From contig NZ_NFIH01000010.1 of NCBI RefSeq assembly GCF_002161675.1, positions 32,041 through 96,040 on the forward strand: a DNA stretch of 64,000 nt. The letters run 5' to 3'. Positions 15,780 through 24,587 of this stretch are shown one piece after another (within the stretch, counting starts at the first letter, position 1; each line of letters starts with the position of its first letter). The notes under the pieces are model-generated. The model ran no database searches and was not told the DNA's origin. It saw only the letters and a list, made by a program, of their open reading frames with translations. The DNA comes from Pseudoflavonifractor sp. An44. Its GTDB lineage: Bacteria > Bacillota > Clostridia > Oscillospirales > Oscillospiraceae. The position numbers and the translations under genes are program-made.

Positions 15780-15977
15780 ATGAACAAGACATTGGGCAAA
15801 CATGTCATGAAGATAATTGCAGTTTTTGGTGTGTTGCTCATGGGATTTGGACTTGCCGGTGCTGGTCCTGATACCGGCTTATGGGTGTTCCTTGCGGGGC
15901 TCTTTCTAGTGATTGTCTGTGCCGCTTCCAGTCGTGAGCTGCGGAAGCTTGTCCGTTCGCTGCTGGATTTCATTTGA
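15780..15977 (+). CDS. Small two-helix membrane protein
   Basis: 65 aa with two hydrophobic helices (about 10-30 and 33-50) and a basic C-terminus (SRELRKLVRSLL). ATG 15780 follows AAGGAGA. First of three small membrane-protein genes transcribed together. No recognised family. Confidence 0.55.
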   Translation: MNKTLGKHVMKIIAVFGVLLMGFGLAGAGPDTGLWVFLAGLFLVIVCAASSRELRKLVRSLLDFI

Positions 15978-16001
15978 TGCCGAAGCAATGGGGGAGCGAA
16001 C

Positions 16002-16310
16002 ATGGAACTTATTATAGTATTCATTTTGGGGATGGTAGGGGCTGTCTTGGTGCAACTCAGTGCAAACAGGGGCGTTAGCCGCTGGATTCGCTATCCGTTA
16101 GTTGCCTTGATATGCATGATGCTTGTGTCTGGAATTGCTATGGTGGTTTATTTTGCGATTGCCCTATACACTGAGGAACTGGTTGCCTCTATGATGCTGT
16201 GGTTGCTTGCTCTCTTCTTGCTGGCAGGGGCTGTGGCGTATATTCGGAATCTGTACCACGGAAAACGATCAGTTAACGGGAGTGAGGCAACGAATGACGA
16301 AAGAGTATAA
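16002..16310 (+). CDS. Small three-helix membrane protein
   Basis: 102 aa. The hydrophobic helices are near 1-20, 30-55 and 58-82, with a polar tail. A GGGGAG site precedes the ATG. Its 3' end overlaps the start of the next gene by 17 bases, so the two are probably translated in a coupled way. Unrecognised. Confidence 0.6.
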   Translation: MELIIVFILGMVGAVLVQLSANRGVSRWIRYPLVALICMMLVSGIAMVVYFAIALYTEELVASMMLWLLALFLLAGAVAYIRNLYHGKRSVNGSEATNDERV

Positions 16311-16779
16311 CTGGAGCACCACTGTGGATGGAGTACCTCACGCAATCCTTTGTCAAGTGATGAATAATAAATATGTCTTGTGGGCAGACGATAAATTCCA
16401 AAAAACTGTCTACCGTAGGAGCTTTCAGGCTGCTCGTGGAGGTCTGGATGAAACCCTTGAGCTGTGGGGAAAGACCTGCCACTTTGTGGTTTGGCCTAGC
16501 GAAAAAGTGGAGTTTTTTGTAGATGGAAAATCTCTGAATACACAGGAAGACTGCGAGAATGCTCTGGACATCTCCTACGAAGAATCCGTATCTCGCCATG
16601 AACGGACTATGCGCCGCAGTTCATGGGCGGTGGTGCTGCTGATAGCTTTGGCCTGTATCTTCTATTTGGTCATGGTGCTGCAAGGGAAAGATATGTCTGG
16701 CTGGAATGGAACGATGGTAGTCGCGCTGGTTATTTTGGCGATTAACCTCGTTGGTATTGTCAGGGGAAGAAGACGATGA
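16294..16779 (+). CDS. Hypothetical protein with C-terminal membrane hairpin
   Basis: 161 aa. Residues 1-105 are soluble and beta-rich (TVDGVPHAILCQVMNNKYVLW and later HFVVWPSEKVEFFVDGK), giving the look of a small PH-like or lipocalin-like sheet domain. Two membrane helices follow (~112-130 and 138-156), ending in GRRR. The start overlaps the preceding gene. No known family was recognised. The three-gene set 15780-16779 looks like one operon. Confidence 0.6.
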   Translation: MTKEYNWSTTVDGVPHAILCQVMNNKYVLWADDKFQKTVYRRSFQAARGGLDETLELWGKTCHFVVWPSEKVEFFVDGKSLNTQEDCENALDISYEESVSRHERTMRRSSWAVVLLIALACIFYLVMVLQGKDMSGWNGTMVVALVILAINLVGIVRGRRR

Positions 16780-16860
16780 TGGGCACAAAACTTTGGTGGA
16801 ATATTCTTTGCTAGCAAAAAAGACACGACTTTCCAGCGTGTCTTCCCTTGAGAAGGTGGG

Positions 16861-16910
16861 GGCAGCGTAGGCGGAATTGACTTCCGCCGAGCATGAAATG
16901 AGCCTATGGC
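16861..16910 (-). repeat. Short repeat after tRNA-Ala (copy 2)
   Basis: The reverse complement begins GCCATAGGCTCATTTC and matches 8124-8171 with one indel and about two or three substitutions. It contains the same GGCGGAA/TTCCGCC hairpin. It lies directly beyond the tRNA-Ala terminator. Confidence 0.75.
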
Positions 16911-16913
16911 GCC

Positions 16914-16952
16914 CAAAACAAAAGCACCTGCTTAAGCAGGTGCTTTTGTTTT
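16914..16952 (-). terminator. Terminator of tRNA-Ala
   Basis: Perfect stem AAAACAAAAGCACCTGC/GCAGGTGCTTTTGTTTT immediately beyond the CCA end. Confidence 0.88.
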
Positions 16953-17027
16953 GGTGGACCTGAACGGGATCGAACCGTCGACCTCTCGGATGCGAACCGA
17001 ACGCTCTCCCAGCTGAGCTACAGGCCC
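16952..17027 (-). tRNA. tRNA-Ala (anticodon CGC)
   Basis: 76 nt with encoded CCA. The acceptor GGGCCTG pairs with CAGGTCC (one G-U). The anticodon stem TTCGG/CCGAG encloses loop TTCGCAT, giving CGC (plus-strand GCG at 16992-16994). The T loop is GGTTCGATCCC. Decodes GCG. Confidence 0.9.
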
Positions 17028-17037
17028 GTACCCAACT

Positions 17038-17065
17038 ATTATAACAGAAAAAAACAGTTTGTAAA
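17038..17065 (-). promoter_or_regulatory. Promoter of tRNA-Ala
   Basis: Minus strand: TTTACA (17065-17060), 16-bp spacer, TATAAT (17043-17038). Confidence 0.65.
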
Positions 17066-17120
17066 GAGAAAAATGGAGAAAATGAAAAAAGAGTCCAAAG
17101 GGGAAAAGTTTAAAATTCAG

Positions 17121-17149
17121 TTGAAAAAGTCGTGACGATGTGATAAAAT
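17121..17149 (+). promoter_or_regulatory. Promoter of SRP RNA
   Basis: TTGAAA (17121-17126), 17-bp spacer, TAAAAT (17144-17149). Transcription would begin near 17157. Confidence 0.75.
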
Positions 17150-17157
17150 AATCATCG

Positions 17158-17420
17158 GCTTTTAACACGCTTGTGTGTGGAGTAAGGCCGCGCTAGTCGG
17201 GGAGTTAGCGGTGCCCTGTATCTGCAACCCGCTATAGCAGGGATGAATCCCGGCCCCCGGAGACAAAATGTACTGACTGCCCCATATAAGCAGCGATGAT
17301 GGATTGGTCCTGCGCAACGTAGCCCCGTGAACCGTGTCAGGCGGGGAACCGAGCAGCACTAAGCGGACCGCTGCGTGTGCCGCGGGGGTGCCGGTCTTGA
17401 GCCGGCTGTATGGGTAACGG
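17158..17420 (+). ncRNA. ffs: Signal recognition particle RNA, large Bacillus type
   Basis: Roughly 260 nt. The helix-8 core is clear: GTGAACCGTGTCAGG, then CGG-GGAA-CCG (GNRA tetraloop on its stem), then AGCAGCACTAAG, the binding site of Ffh. The 5' Alu-type domain is also seen (GCTAGTCGGGGAGTTAGCGG, GTGCCCTG), which marks the long Firmicute form rather than the 4.5S form. The position just ahead of dnaX is conserved in Firmicutes (scr-dnaX). The ends are approximate. Confidence 0.92.
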
Positions 17421-17497
17421 GTATATTTTGTGCTTCAAAGGCCGGTGCGCGGTCTTATTCTGTACACAAGCGATTTCCTTTTTAGGGGGTGAGGCGT

Positions 17498-19264
17498 TTG
17501 TACCAGGCGTTGTACCGAAAGTGGCGTCCCCGCAGCTTTGACGACGTGGTGGGGCAGGGACATATTACAGAGACCCTCAAGCGTCAGGTGCAGGGGGGGC
17601 GGCTGACCCACGCCTATCTGTTTACCGGCACCAGAGGAACGGGTAAGACCACCTGTGCCAAAATTCTGGCCCGGGCCGTGAACTGTCAGCATCCTCAGGA
17701 CGGCAACCCCTGCAACCAGTGTCCGGCGTGTATGGGCATTGAGAACGGCTCCATCCTGGACGTGGTGGAGCTGGACGCAGCCTCCAACAACCGCGTGGAC
17801 GACGTGCGTGCCATGCTGGAGGAGGCGGCCTATACCCCGGCCACCGTGGCCAAGCGGGTGTATATCATCGACGAGGTGCACATGCTCTCGCCTCAGGCCT
17901 TCAATGCGCTGCTGCAAATTCTGGAGGAGCCGCCCGCCCATTTGATGTTTATCCTGGCCACCACAGAGCTGCACAAGGTGCCGGCCACCATCAAGAGCCG
18001 GTGCCAGCAATTCGCCTTTAAGCGCATCCGGGCCGAGGAGATTGCCGGACGTTTGAATTACGTGGCCGCTCAGGAGGGCATTGAGCTGACCCAAGAGGGG
18101 GCACAGCTCATCGCCCGTCTGGCCGATGGCGGTATGCGTGACGCCCTATCCCTGCTGGATCAGTGTGTGGGGGCAGGGGGGACCGTAGACCAGGACCGGG
18201 TGTTTCAGGTGCTGGGCCTGGCGGGTAATCTCCAGACGGTGGCGCTGTTGGAGGAGATCGCAGCGGGCAACCTGTCTGGCGCATTGGCACGACTGGCCAG
18301 CTTGTACACCGGAGGCAAGGAGATGGCAGCCTTGGCCGGGGAACTGTCCGCTTTGCTGCGGGACCTGTTGGTGAGCAAGAGCGCTCCCAAGGGCGGGGCG
18401 GGACTGCTCACCGGGGGCTATGACTCGGGCACCCTGGAGCGGTTGGGGCAGCTGTTCGACGTGCCTCGGCTGGTCCAGATGCTCGCTTTAGTGCAGAAGA
18501 CCGCCGGCGAGCTGGTCCACTCCGCAAACCGACGCACGGACATGGAGCTGTGCTTGGTGATGCTGTGTGACCCCTCTCTGGACGGAAGTGTCCATGCCTT
18601 GACTGCCAGAGTGGCAAAGTTGGAGCAGCAATTGGCTTCCGGCGTTGTGGTTCAGCAAACGACAAGCGAAAAACCTTTACAGAGAAGCCCGGCACCAACT
18701 CCGGCTCAAAAGAGCACACAGCCTGAGCCAGACCTGTCCACTCCGGTGGCGTCTGACCCTCCACCCTGGGAGGTGGCAGAGAAACCGGTGCCCCAACAAC
18801 CTGCAAGTAAAAAGCCTTTACAGGAAAAGCCGATGCAGGAGACTCCAGCGCCCCCTGCGGTTGAGCCTCATCCAGCCCCGCCCGAGCCTGTGACACACGT
18901 GAGTGGGCAGACGGGATGGCCCGGCTGGAACGTGGTGTGTGGCCAGCTCAAGGGTGTGCTGTCCACCGGAGATTACACCTTCTTCTCCATGCCCGCCATG
19001 CTCACCGGACGGTGGGACGGGGATGTGGTGACGATCTGGGCCGCCAATCAGTTTGTGGCGGACCTGGTGGAGAAGCCGGATATCTCTGGAGCGGTCTCCC
19101 AGGTGGTTGGGCGATATATGGGACAGCGGGTCCCGGTGAAAGTTCAGGTGGGAGCACCTCCGGCAGAGACGGTGCAGACACCGCCTACGTCTCAGCCCCC
19201 AGAAGAAGGGGATGCTCTGGACGCCTTTCTGGCAGCGGGGCACAGCAATGTAATAGTAGAATAA
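17498..19264 (+). CDS. dnaX: DNA polymerase III subunit gamma/tau
   Basis: Protein of 588 aa. The AAA+ clamp-loader core (~1-360) has YQALYRKWRPRSFDDVVGQ, Walker A GTRGTGKTTCAKILA, the zinc module CQHPQDGNPCNQCPAC, DEVHML and sensor 1 LATTELHKVPATIKSRCQ. A Pro/Gln-rich linker (~385-470) precedes the tau-like C-terminal domain. Loads the sliding clamp at the replication fork. Start TTG 17498 gives the usual MYQALYRKWRP; GTG 17489 inside the AGGGGGTGAGG site is an alternative. No clear slippery heptamer for a gamma frameshift was seen. Confidence 0.96.
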   Translation: MYQALYRKWRPRSFDDVVGQGHITETLKRQVQGGRLTHAYLFTGTRGTGKTTCAKILARAVNCQHPQDGNPCNQCPACMGIENGSILDVVELDAASNNRVDDVRAMLEEAAYTPATVAKRVYIIDEVHMLSPQAFNALLQILEEPPAHLMFILATTELHKVPATIKSRCQQFAFKRIRAEEIAGRLNYVAAQEGIELTQEGAQLIARLADGGMRDALSLLDQCVGAGGTVDQDRVFQVLGLAGNLQTVALLEEIAAGNLSGALARLASLYTGGKEMAALAGELSALLRDLLVSKSAPKGGAGLLTGGYDSGTLERLGQLFDVPRLVQMLALVQKTAGELVHSANRRTDMELCLVMLCDPSLDGSVHALTARVAKLEQQLASGVVVQQTTSEKPLQRSPAPTPAQKSTQPEPDLSTPVASDPPPWEVAEKPVPQQPASKKPLQEKPMQETPAPPAVEPHPAPPEPVTHVSGQTGWPGWNVVCGQLKGVLSTGDYTFFSMPAMLTGRWDGDVVTIWAANQFVADLVEKPDISGAVSQVVGRYMGQRVPVKVQVGAPPAETVQTPPTSQPPEEGDALDAFLAAGHSNVIVE

Positions 19265-19296
19265 TTTGTTAGGATATGACATAGGAGGTAATTCGG

Positions 19297-19647
19297 ATGG
19301 CAAAAGGATTTAATACTCGCGGTATGGGCGGTATGGGCGGCATGGGCGGAAACATGAACAACATGATTCGCCAGGCCCAGAAGATGCAGCAGGACATGAT
19401 GAAGGCTCAGGAGGAGCTGGAGAGCAAGTCCTACGAGGCCAGCGCTGGCGGCGTGGTGACTGCTGTGGTGTCCGGTAAGAAGGAGATCACCTCTGTGACC
19501 ATCGACCCCGAGGCCGTGGACCCCGATGACGTGGAGATGCTCCAGGACCTCATTGTGGCGGCGGTGAACGAGGCCCTGCGCAAGGCTGCCGACGATGCCG
19601 CCAGCCAGATGTCCCGCCTCACCGGAGGCCTGGGACTGCCGTTTTAA
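19297..19647 (+). CDS. ybaB: YbaB/EbfC nucleoid-associated protein
   Basis: Protein of 116 aa with the family core [42 protein letters not shown] and a C-terminal [11 protein letters not shown]. The N-terminus carries GMGG repeats (residues ~9-20), a variable tail seen in some clostridial members. Forms a DNA-binding dimer. It follows dnaX by 32 bp, as in dnaX-yaaK-recR operons, but recR is not next here. Ribosome site AGGAGGT. Confidence 0.95.
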   Translation: MAKGFNTRGMGGMGGMGGNMNNMIRQAQKMQQDMMKAQEELESKSYEASAGGVVTAVVSGKKEITSVTIDPEAVDPDDVEMLQDLIVAAVNEALRKAADDAASQMSRLTGGLGLPF

Positions 19648-19719
19648 TACACACGACCCTCAAGGGCTGCTTTCTCACAAGAGAGCAGCCCTGAACCCAT
19701 TGATAAGGAGGAACCAAAT

Positions 19720-21426
19720 ATGGTGAAGTTTTCTGAGATGAAATACCAGCGCCCGGATCTGGATGCGCTGAAACAGGAGATGGGCCAGCTGGTGGAGCAG
19801 CTCAAGGCCGCTGACAGCTACCAGGCTGCCCGGGAGGTGTTTTTGCGCAAGGAGGAGCTGGGGCGTCACATTCAGACCATGAGCACCCTGGCCAACATTC
19901 GCCACTCCATTGACACCCGAGACGAGTTCTACGACGGGGAAGTGAAGTTCTGGAACGCAGCCGGACCGGAGCTGGAGGAGTACAGCCAGGCATGGAATTT
20001 GGCCATGCTCAACTCTCCCTTCCGCGGTGACTTCTCTCAGGAGTACGGCGACCTGATGTTTATCAATGCCGAGATTGCCCTGAAGACTTTCTCTCCTGAG
20101 ATCATTGACCTGATGCAGAAGGAGAACGACCTCACCCAGGAGTATGAGAAGCTGCTGGCCTCCGCCCAGATTCCCTTTGAGGGCGGCGTGTACACCCTGT
20201 CCCAGATGACTCCCTTTAAGAGTGACGCCGACGACCAGCGCCGTCTCAACGCCTGGAAGGCGGAAGGGCAGTGGTACAAGGACAACCAGGAGGCTCTGGA
20301 CAGCCTGTACGACCAGCTGGTGCACCTGCGAGACGAGATGGGCAAGAAGCTGGGCTATGAGGGCTATACCACTCTGGGCTATTACCGCATGGGCCGCAAC
20401 TGTTACACCAAGGAGGACGTGGAGAAGTTCCGCCAGGCTGTGGTGAAGTATCTGGTTCCGGTGGCGGACAGCATCTACCGCCAGCAGGCCAAGCGCCTGG
20501 GCAAGGAGTACCCCATGAGCTTTGCAGACAATGCTCTGGAGTTCCGTTCCGGGAATCCCCGCCCCTGCGGCACCGCCCAGGACATTCTGGACCACGGTCG
20601 TAAGTTCTATGACGCTCTGTCTCCCGAGACCAGCGAATTTTTCCGCACCATGCTGGATGGGGAGCTCATGGACGTGCTCTCCACCGAGGGCAAGGCCGGC
20701 GGCGGCTACTGCACCGACATTCTGGACTACAAGGTGCCCTTCATCTTTGCCAACTTCAACGGCACCCAGGGTGACGTGGAGGTGGTGACCCACGAGGCCG
20801 GCCACGCCTTTGACGCCTGGCTCAACCGGGACCGCATTCCTTCCGAGTATATCTGGCCCAGCATGGAGGCCTGCGAGGTGCACTCCATGTCCATGGAGTT
20901 CTTCGCCTGGCCCTGGGCTCAGGGCTTCTTCGGAGAGGATACCCGGAAGTTCCACTACAGCCACCTGTCAAGTGCTCTCACTTTCATTCCCTACGGCACC
21001 ATGGTGGACCACTTCCAGCATGAGGTGTACGCCCACCCGGAGATGACCCCTGCCCAGCGCCACCAGGTGTGGAAAGAGCTGCTGGGGACCTATATGCCCT
21101 GGATGAAGCTGGACGGGGAAATTCCCTTCTACAGCGAGGGCGAGGGCTGGCAGCGACAGCACCACATCTATTCCAGTCCCTTCTATTATATTGATTACTG
21201 CCTGGCTCAGACGGTGGCCCTCCAGTTCTGGGATAAGATTCAGGAGGACCTGGGGGAGGCCTGGGAGCACTACATGGCCTACACCCGCCAGGGCGGCAGC
21301 CAGGTGTTCACCACCCTGCTGGAGCGAGCTGGCCTGGACAGCCCCTTTGAGGAGAGCTGCCTGCAGCGGGTGTGCGCCTCCGCCAAGAACTGGCTGGAGC
21401 ACTTCGATATGAGCGGAATCGAATAA
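19720..21426 (+). CDS. M3 family oligoendopeptidase
   Basis: Protein of 568 aa, full length for the PepF/M3B clan. The zinc site VVTHEAGHAFDAW (HExxH) is near residue 357, with the third ligand region MEACEVHSMSMEF about 28 residues later. Cytosolic metallopeptidase cutting short peptides, consistent with peptide feeding through the nearby opp importer. The ribosome site AAGGAGG is 8 bases before the ATG. The position directly after ybaB, where recR is usual in Firmicutes, is noteworthy. Confidence 0.93.
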   Translation: MVKFSEMKYQRPDLDALKQEMGQLVEQLKAADSYQAAREVFLRKEELGRHIQTMSTLANIRHSIDTRDEFYDGEVKFWNAAGPELEEYSQAWNLAMLNSPFRGDFSQEYGDLMFINAEIALKTFSPEIIDLMQKENDLTQEYEKLLASAQIPFEGGVYTLSQMTPFKSDADDQRRLNAWKAEGQWYKDNQEALDSLYDQLVHLRDEMGKKLGYEGYTTLGYYRMGRNCYTKEDVEKFRQAVVKYLVPVADSIYRQQAKRLGKEYPMSFADNALEFRSGNPRPCGTAQDILDHGRKFYDALSPETSEFFRTMLDGELMDVLSTEGKAGGGYCTDILDYKVPFIFANFNGTQGDVEVVTHEAGHAFDAWLNRDRIPSEYIWPSMEACEVHSMSMEFFAWPWAQGFFGEDTRKFHYSHLSSALTFIPYGTMVDHFQHEVYAHPEMTPAQRHQVWKELLGTYMPWMKLDGEIPFYSEGEGWQRQHHIYSSPFYYIDYCLAQTVALQFWDKIQEDLGEAWEHYMAYTRQGGSQVFTTLLERAGLDSPFEESCLQRVCASAKNWLEHFDMSGIE

Positions 21427-21429
21427 GCC

Positions 21430-21984
21430 ATGTCAGACAAGAAGAACAAGCATAAGCATAAACGGTGGAACCGGGCGGCCAAGGCGTCTCAATTCACCAG
21501 GGGAGCAGGGGGGGAGATGATCTATGTCGGTCGTCACTACTCCTTCCAGGGGGATGAGAGGAGCTATCGACAGGGTATGCGCCAGCGCATGGCGTTGGCG
21601 ACCGTTATGGCGGTGGCTCATTTGGCGGGCGGTATGATGCCCGTTCCTGCCTTGTACAACACCTGGTACGTGATTGCTCCTTATATGCTTACGTTTTTTG
21701 CGGTGGTTTCCCTGGTTTGGGCGGTGTGCCGCATGGTGTACTGGGGAAATCCCCTGCGGGAATACGTCTACGATGCCACCGTCAAGCAGATCCCCATCCG
21801 TGCAACCCTGGCTATGATTTTGTCAATGTGCACACTCTGTGGACAGATTGCATATGTGGTGACACATTCCCTGCAAGGGGTTGAGTATCTGTACACTTTG
21901 GCATTTTTGGGCCTGGAAATTGTGGTTTTTGTCTGTGCTTTCCTGTGGAAGGGCAGAGAAAATCAGGCATTGTGGTCTATTTAA
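21430..21984 (+). CDS. Hypothetical four-helix membrane protein
   Basis: 184 aa. A basic N-terminal tail (KKNKHKHKRWNRAAK) is followed by four membrane helices near 57-77, 83-103, 122-142 and 150-172. It begins 3 bases after the stop of the peptidase gene with no strong ribosome site, suggesting translational coupling. Not recognised. The role may be linked to the peptidase only by cotranscription. Confidence 0.65.
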   Translation: MSDKKNKHKHKRWNRAAKASQFTRGAGGEMIYVGRHYSFQGDERSYRQGMRQRMALATVMAVAHLAGGMMPVPALYNTWYVIAPYMLTFFAVVSLVWAVCRMVYWGNPLREYVYDATVKQIPIRATLAMILSMCTLCGQIAYVVTHSLQGVEYLYTLAFLGLEIVVFVCAFLWKGRENQALWSI

Positions 21985-22029
21985 CGTGATAAAGCGCAAA
22001 AATTTGTGAGATATCACAGGATGTTCTCG

Positions 22030-22058
22030 TTGACAATTGGAGCAAAACATAATAGAAT
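22030..22058 (+). promoter_or_regulatory. Promoter of the opp operon
   Basis: TTGACA (22030-22035), 17-bp spacer, TAGAAT (22053-22058). It leaves a leader of about 190 nt before oppA. Confidence 0.7.
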
Positions 22059-22148
22059 AGTCTTTGCAAAATCTGCTGAAAAAACATTTGACCGCTTGGC
22101 GTGGACACTGAGGCGGCGAAAAATGAAAGATTGAGTAAGTGGAGTTGC

Positions 22149-22183
22149 AAAAACCGATTCCCCGGTAGAGAGAAGGGGAGTCG
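22149..22183 (+). promoter_or_regulatory. Stem-loop in the opp leader
   Basis: CGATTCCCC pairs with GGGGAGTCG (one G-U) around a loop of about 12 nt. Another weaker pairing (CCGCTT/AGGCGG) lies upstream near 22092-22116. No known riboswitch or T-box signature was recognised. Function open. Confidence 0.35.
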
Positions 22184-22253
22184 GAATCAGTCCTTGTGAG
22201 CTCAGAGGATGGATGTTCTCTTTGTTCAATATAATTTAAGGAGGAATCTCTAC

Positions 22254-24509
22254 ATGAAAAGCACGAAACGAGTGCTTGCGCTGGGCATGGCTTCGGTCAT
22301 GACGCTTGGTTTGCTCTCTGCTTGCGGCAACAAGCCTTCCAGCGACAACAACAACCAGGCCAGTACCCTGGTGGTTGGTGACGGCAACTACGACGGCAAG
22401 TTCTCTCCCTTCTTCTACACCTCTGCTTATGACGGAAACATCGTGAGCATGGTCAGCCAGGGCCTGATTAGCTCTGACCGTGAGGGCGCTATGATCCTCA
22501 ACGGCATTGAGGGCGAGACCAAGGAGTACAACGGCACCGACTACACCTACACCGGTATTTCCGATGTGGTGGTCACCGAGAACGAGGACGGCACCGTGTA
22601 CTATGACATCACCCTGAAGGATGGCGTCAAGTTCTCCGACGGCACCGAGATGGACATCGACGACGTGATCTTCTCCATGTACGTCCTGTCCGACCCCACC
22701 TATGACGGCAGCTCCACTCTGTATGGTCAGCCCATCATGGGTATGAACGAGTACCGTTCCGGCATGGATACCAAGTTCAACCTGATCCTGGCCGCTCCCC
22801 GCGACAACACCGACTTCTCCCTGTGGACCGAGGAGGAGCAGACTGCTCTGTGGGCTGCTGTGGACAAGGCTGGCCCTGAGTATGCCAAGTATATCTGCGA
22901 GTATCTGATCGCCAACGGCCAGAACAAGGCCGAGGACAGCGTGGCTGCCTGCGCTGCCAACTGGAACTACCCCGACCTGGCTGAGGATGCCACTTATGAG
23001 GACTTCTATCAGGCTATGCTGGCTGCCTACAACGGCAACCCCGCTGAGATGGCCCGAAACGAGTCTCCCAGCAGCCTGTCTGATTTCACCAACCTCATTG
23101 AGGACTATGATGCCTACAACGTGGGTGTTCAGACTGGTGAGTCTGCTCCCAACATCTCCGGCATCCAGAAGACCAGTGACAACTCCGTGCGTGTGACCAC
23201 CACCGAGGTCTCCGCCACCTGCATCTATCAGCTGTCTCTGGTGGTTGCTCCCATGCACTACTACGGCAACGAGGAGCTGTACAACTACGAGAACAACCAG
23301 TTCGGCTTCCCCAAGGGCGATCTGACCATCGTGCGTGAGAAGAACAGCAAGCCCATGGGCGCTGGTCCCTACGAGTTCGTCAGCTATGAGAACGGCACCG
23401 TGGCTCTGAAGGCCAACGAGAACTACTGGAAGGGCGAGCCCAAGATCCAGAACATCAACTTCAAGGAGACCAACGAGGCCGATAAGGTCAACGGCGTGAA
23501 GTCCGGCACTCTGGACATCACCGATCCTTCCTTCTCCACTGACGCCATCAAGGAGATTGCCGCAGCCAACGGCGGCAGCGAGGACTTCAACGGTTCCGTC
23601 ATCACCGTCAACACCGTGGACAACCTGGGCTACGGCTATGTGGGCATCAACGCCGACAACGTGAAGGTGGGCGACGACGGTTCCTCCGATGCCTCCAAGA
23701 ACCTGCGTAAGGGTCTGGCCACCGTGCTGGCCGTGTACCGTGACGTGGCTATCGACTCCTACTACGGCAAGTGGGCCAACGTCATCAACTACCCCATCTC
23801 CGATACCTCTTGGGCCGCTCCCAAGGTTACCGATGCCGGCTATCAGGTGGCCTTCTCCACCGACGTCAACGACAACCCCATCTACACCGATGGCATGAGC
23901 GACGAGGAGAAGTACGCCGCTGCCAAGCAGGCCGCTCTGGGCTTCTTTGAGGCTGCTGGCTACACCGTCTCCGATGGCAAGATCGTTGCTGCTCCCCAGG
24001 GCGCCAAGATGGACTATGAGCTGATCATCGGCGGCGGCGGTCAGGGCGACCACCCCGCCTTCATGATGTGTACTCTGGCTTCCGATGCCCTGAAGGAGAT
24101 CGGCATGGAGCTGCGCGTGACCGATATTGCCAACGCTTCCGACCTGTTCTCTCAGATGCAGGCTGGCACCGCTGAGCTGTTTGCCGCCGCTTGGCAGGCC
24201 ACTGTGGACCCCGACATGTACCAGATCTACCACAGCCAGGGCACTTCCAACTACAACTATGACATCAAGGACGCCAAGCTGGATGAGATCATCATGGACG
24301 CTCGCTCCATCACCGATCAGGAGGCCCGTACTCTGATGTACAAGGAAGCTCTGGACATCGTCATGGACTGGGCCGTTGAGGTTCCCATCTATCAGCGTGC
24401 CAACTGCTTCATCTTCTCCACTGAGCGTATCAAGATCGACACCCTGACTCCTGATATGACCACTTACTGGAACTGGATGAACGATGTTGAGCTGCTGGAG
24501 CTGAACTAA
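22254..24509 (+). CDS. oppA: Oligopeptide ABC transporter substrate-binding lipoprotein
   Basis: Protein of 751 aa with a lipoprotein signal (MKSTKRVLALGMASVMTLG, lipobox LLSAC) and an SBP_bac_5 fold: DGVKFSDGTEMDIDDVIFSM, ENYWKGEPKIQNINFKET and a C-terminal TAELFAAAWQATVDPDMYQ. Longer than the usual ~540 aa, with an extra segment around residues 170-300. Captures peptides outside the cell for OppBCDF. Strong AAGGAGG and a strongly biased codon choice suggest high expression. A stable stem-loop follows its stop, probably raising its level over the permeases. Confidence 0.93.
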   Translation: MKSTKRVLALGMASVMTLGLLSACGNKPSSDNNNQASTLVVGDGNYDGKFSPFFYTSAYDGNIVSMVSQGLISSDREGAMILNGIEGETKEYNGTDYTYTGISDVVVTENEDGTVYYDITLKDGVKFSDGTEMDIDDVIFSMYVLSDPTYDGSSTLYGQPIMGMNEYRSGMDTKFNLILAAPRDNTDFSLWTEEEQTALWAAVDKAGPEYAKYICEYLIANGQNKAEDSVAACAANWNYPDLAEDATYEDFYQAMLAAYNGNPAEMARNESPSSLSDFTNLIEDYDAYNVGVQTGESAPNISGIQKTSDNSVRVTTTEVSATCIYQLSLVVAPMHYYGNEELYNYENNQFGFPKGDLTIVREKNSKPMGAGPYEFVSYENGTVALKANENYWKGEPKIQNINFKETNEADKVNGVKSGTLDITDPSFSTDAIKEIAAANGGSEDFNGSVITVNTVDNLGYGYVGINADNVKVGDDGSSDASKNLRKGLATVLAVYRDVAIDSYYGKWANVINYPISDTSWAAPKVTDAGYQVAFSTDVNDNPIYTDGMSDEEKYAAAKQAALGFFEAAGYTVSDGKIVAAPQGAKMDYELIIGGGGQGDHPAFMMCTLASDALKEIGMELRVTDIANASDLFSQMQAGTAELFAAAWQATVDPDMYQIYHSQGTSNYNYDIKDAKLDEIIMDARSITDQEARTLMYKEALDIVMDWAVEVPIYQRANCFIFSTERIKIDTLTPDMTTYWNWMNDVELLELN

Positions 24510-24553
24510 TTCTGCACAGAAACAAAGGAACGAGTTCCTGAGTTTACCATCAC

Positions 24554-24587
24554 GGTTGCCCTGCGGCCGTAAGGCCGCAGGGCAACC
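24554..24587 (+). other. Intercistronic 15-bp stem-loop between oppA and oppB
   Basis: GGTTGCCCTGCGGCC and its exact complement enclose a GTAA (GNRA) tetraloop. No T run follows, so it is better read as an mRNA 3'-end stabiliser or attenuator than a full terminator. A second hairpin, CCGAC-CAAA-GTCGG, lies near 24617. Confidence 0.75.

Noticed and set aside
17439..17460. Terminator directly after the SRP RNA
   Set aside because: Only a 5-bp stem with a G-U pair and no T run; readthrough into dnaX is as likely.
22059..22253. T-box or known riboswitch ahead of oppA
   Set aside because: No T-box core or known aptamer consensus was recognised; only simple hairpins are visible.
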